Assembly: GCA_913009285.1 (NCBI GenBank)
Contig: CAJVYE010000066.1
Location: 1 to 6,382 of the forward strand
Source of the DNA: an uncultured Nitrospirota bacterium
Lineage (GTDB): Bacteria > Nitrospinota > Nitrospinia > SZUA-224
DNA length: 6,382 bases
Reading direction: 5' to 3'
Shown here piece by piece: positions 6,353 through 6,382 of this stretch; position 1 is the stretch's first letter, and every line of letters starts with the position of its first letter. A model generated the notes under the pieces. It was not told the origin of the DNA, ran no database searches, and worked only from the letters and a program-made list of their open reading frames with translations. Position numbers and translations under genes: made by a program.

Positions 6353-6382
6353 AGATCGGAAGAGCGCCGTGTAGGGAAAGTG
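6353..6382. other. Illumina i5-side adapter left on the contig (artefact)
   Basis: Bases 6353-6382 begin AGATCGGAAGAGC and continue as the reverse complement of the Illumina read-1 adapter. Compared with the canonical sequence there is one substitution (T to C at 6367) and two bases missing near 6380, suggesting low-quality read ends. Genomic sequence stops at 6352. Reading frames that cross this point pick up adapter-encoded residues: SDRKSAV on the plus strand, and ALFRS ahead of the cyclase frame on the minus strand. Confidence 0.95.

Noticed and set aside
5931..6374. Plus-strand open frame of 147 codons opposite the diadenylate cyclase.
   Set aside because: It is antisense to a well-supported gene, shows no family resemblance and ends in adapter sequence.

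Overview
The window looks like a complete assembled contig from a bacterium. It carries untrimmed Illumina adapter at both ends (1-55 and 6353-6382), so the genomic insert is 56-6352. MurJ, the peptidoglycan lipid II flippase, argues for a walled bacterium and against an archaeon. Base composition is moderately AT-rich (about 40% GC by eye), and the intergenic DNA is rich in palindromes. I cannot assign a phylum from the sequence. An uncultured environmental lineage seems plausible, but that is inference.

Layout, left to right: (i) 56-805 (+), the C-terminal half of murJ, cut at the contig edge, with a false start codon inside the adapter. (ii) 806-968, an intergenic stretch with an imperfect long inverted repeat around a compact 16-nt hairpin. 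(iii) 969-1154 (+), a 61-residue two-helix DUF2892 membrane protein. (iv) 1155-1368, a gap between convergent genes, holding an imperfect hairpin and a perfect 23-bp inverted repeat that looks like two REP units in opposite orientation. (v) 1369-2691 (-), a multi-pass GT-C type glycosyltransferase. (vi) 2711-5386 (-), clpB. (vii) 5387-5452, a 66-bp spacer with four tandem copies of a degenerate heptamer. (viii) 5453-6352 (-), a diadenylate cyclase with an archaeal DacZ-like layout, cut at its 5' end by the contig edge.

The three minus-strand genes run in the order diadenylate cyclase, clpB, glycosyltransferase with spacers of 66 and 19 nt, so they are probably co-transcribed. That would link c-di-AMP signalling, protein disaggregation and a cell-envelope sugar transferase in one stress or envelope operon. 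The co-transcription is inferred from spacing alone. MurJ and DUF2892 face them from the left.

I found no clearly new system. The items most worth a second look are the DacZ-like cyclase in a bacterium with an altered RHR motif, the shared hairpin design of the two intergenic repeats, the heptamer array before clpB, an acidic insertion in ClpB, and the adapter-derived ends that would corrupt both terminal protein predictions.
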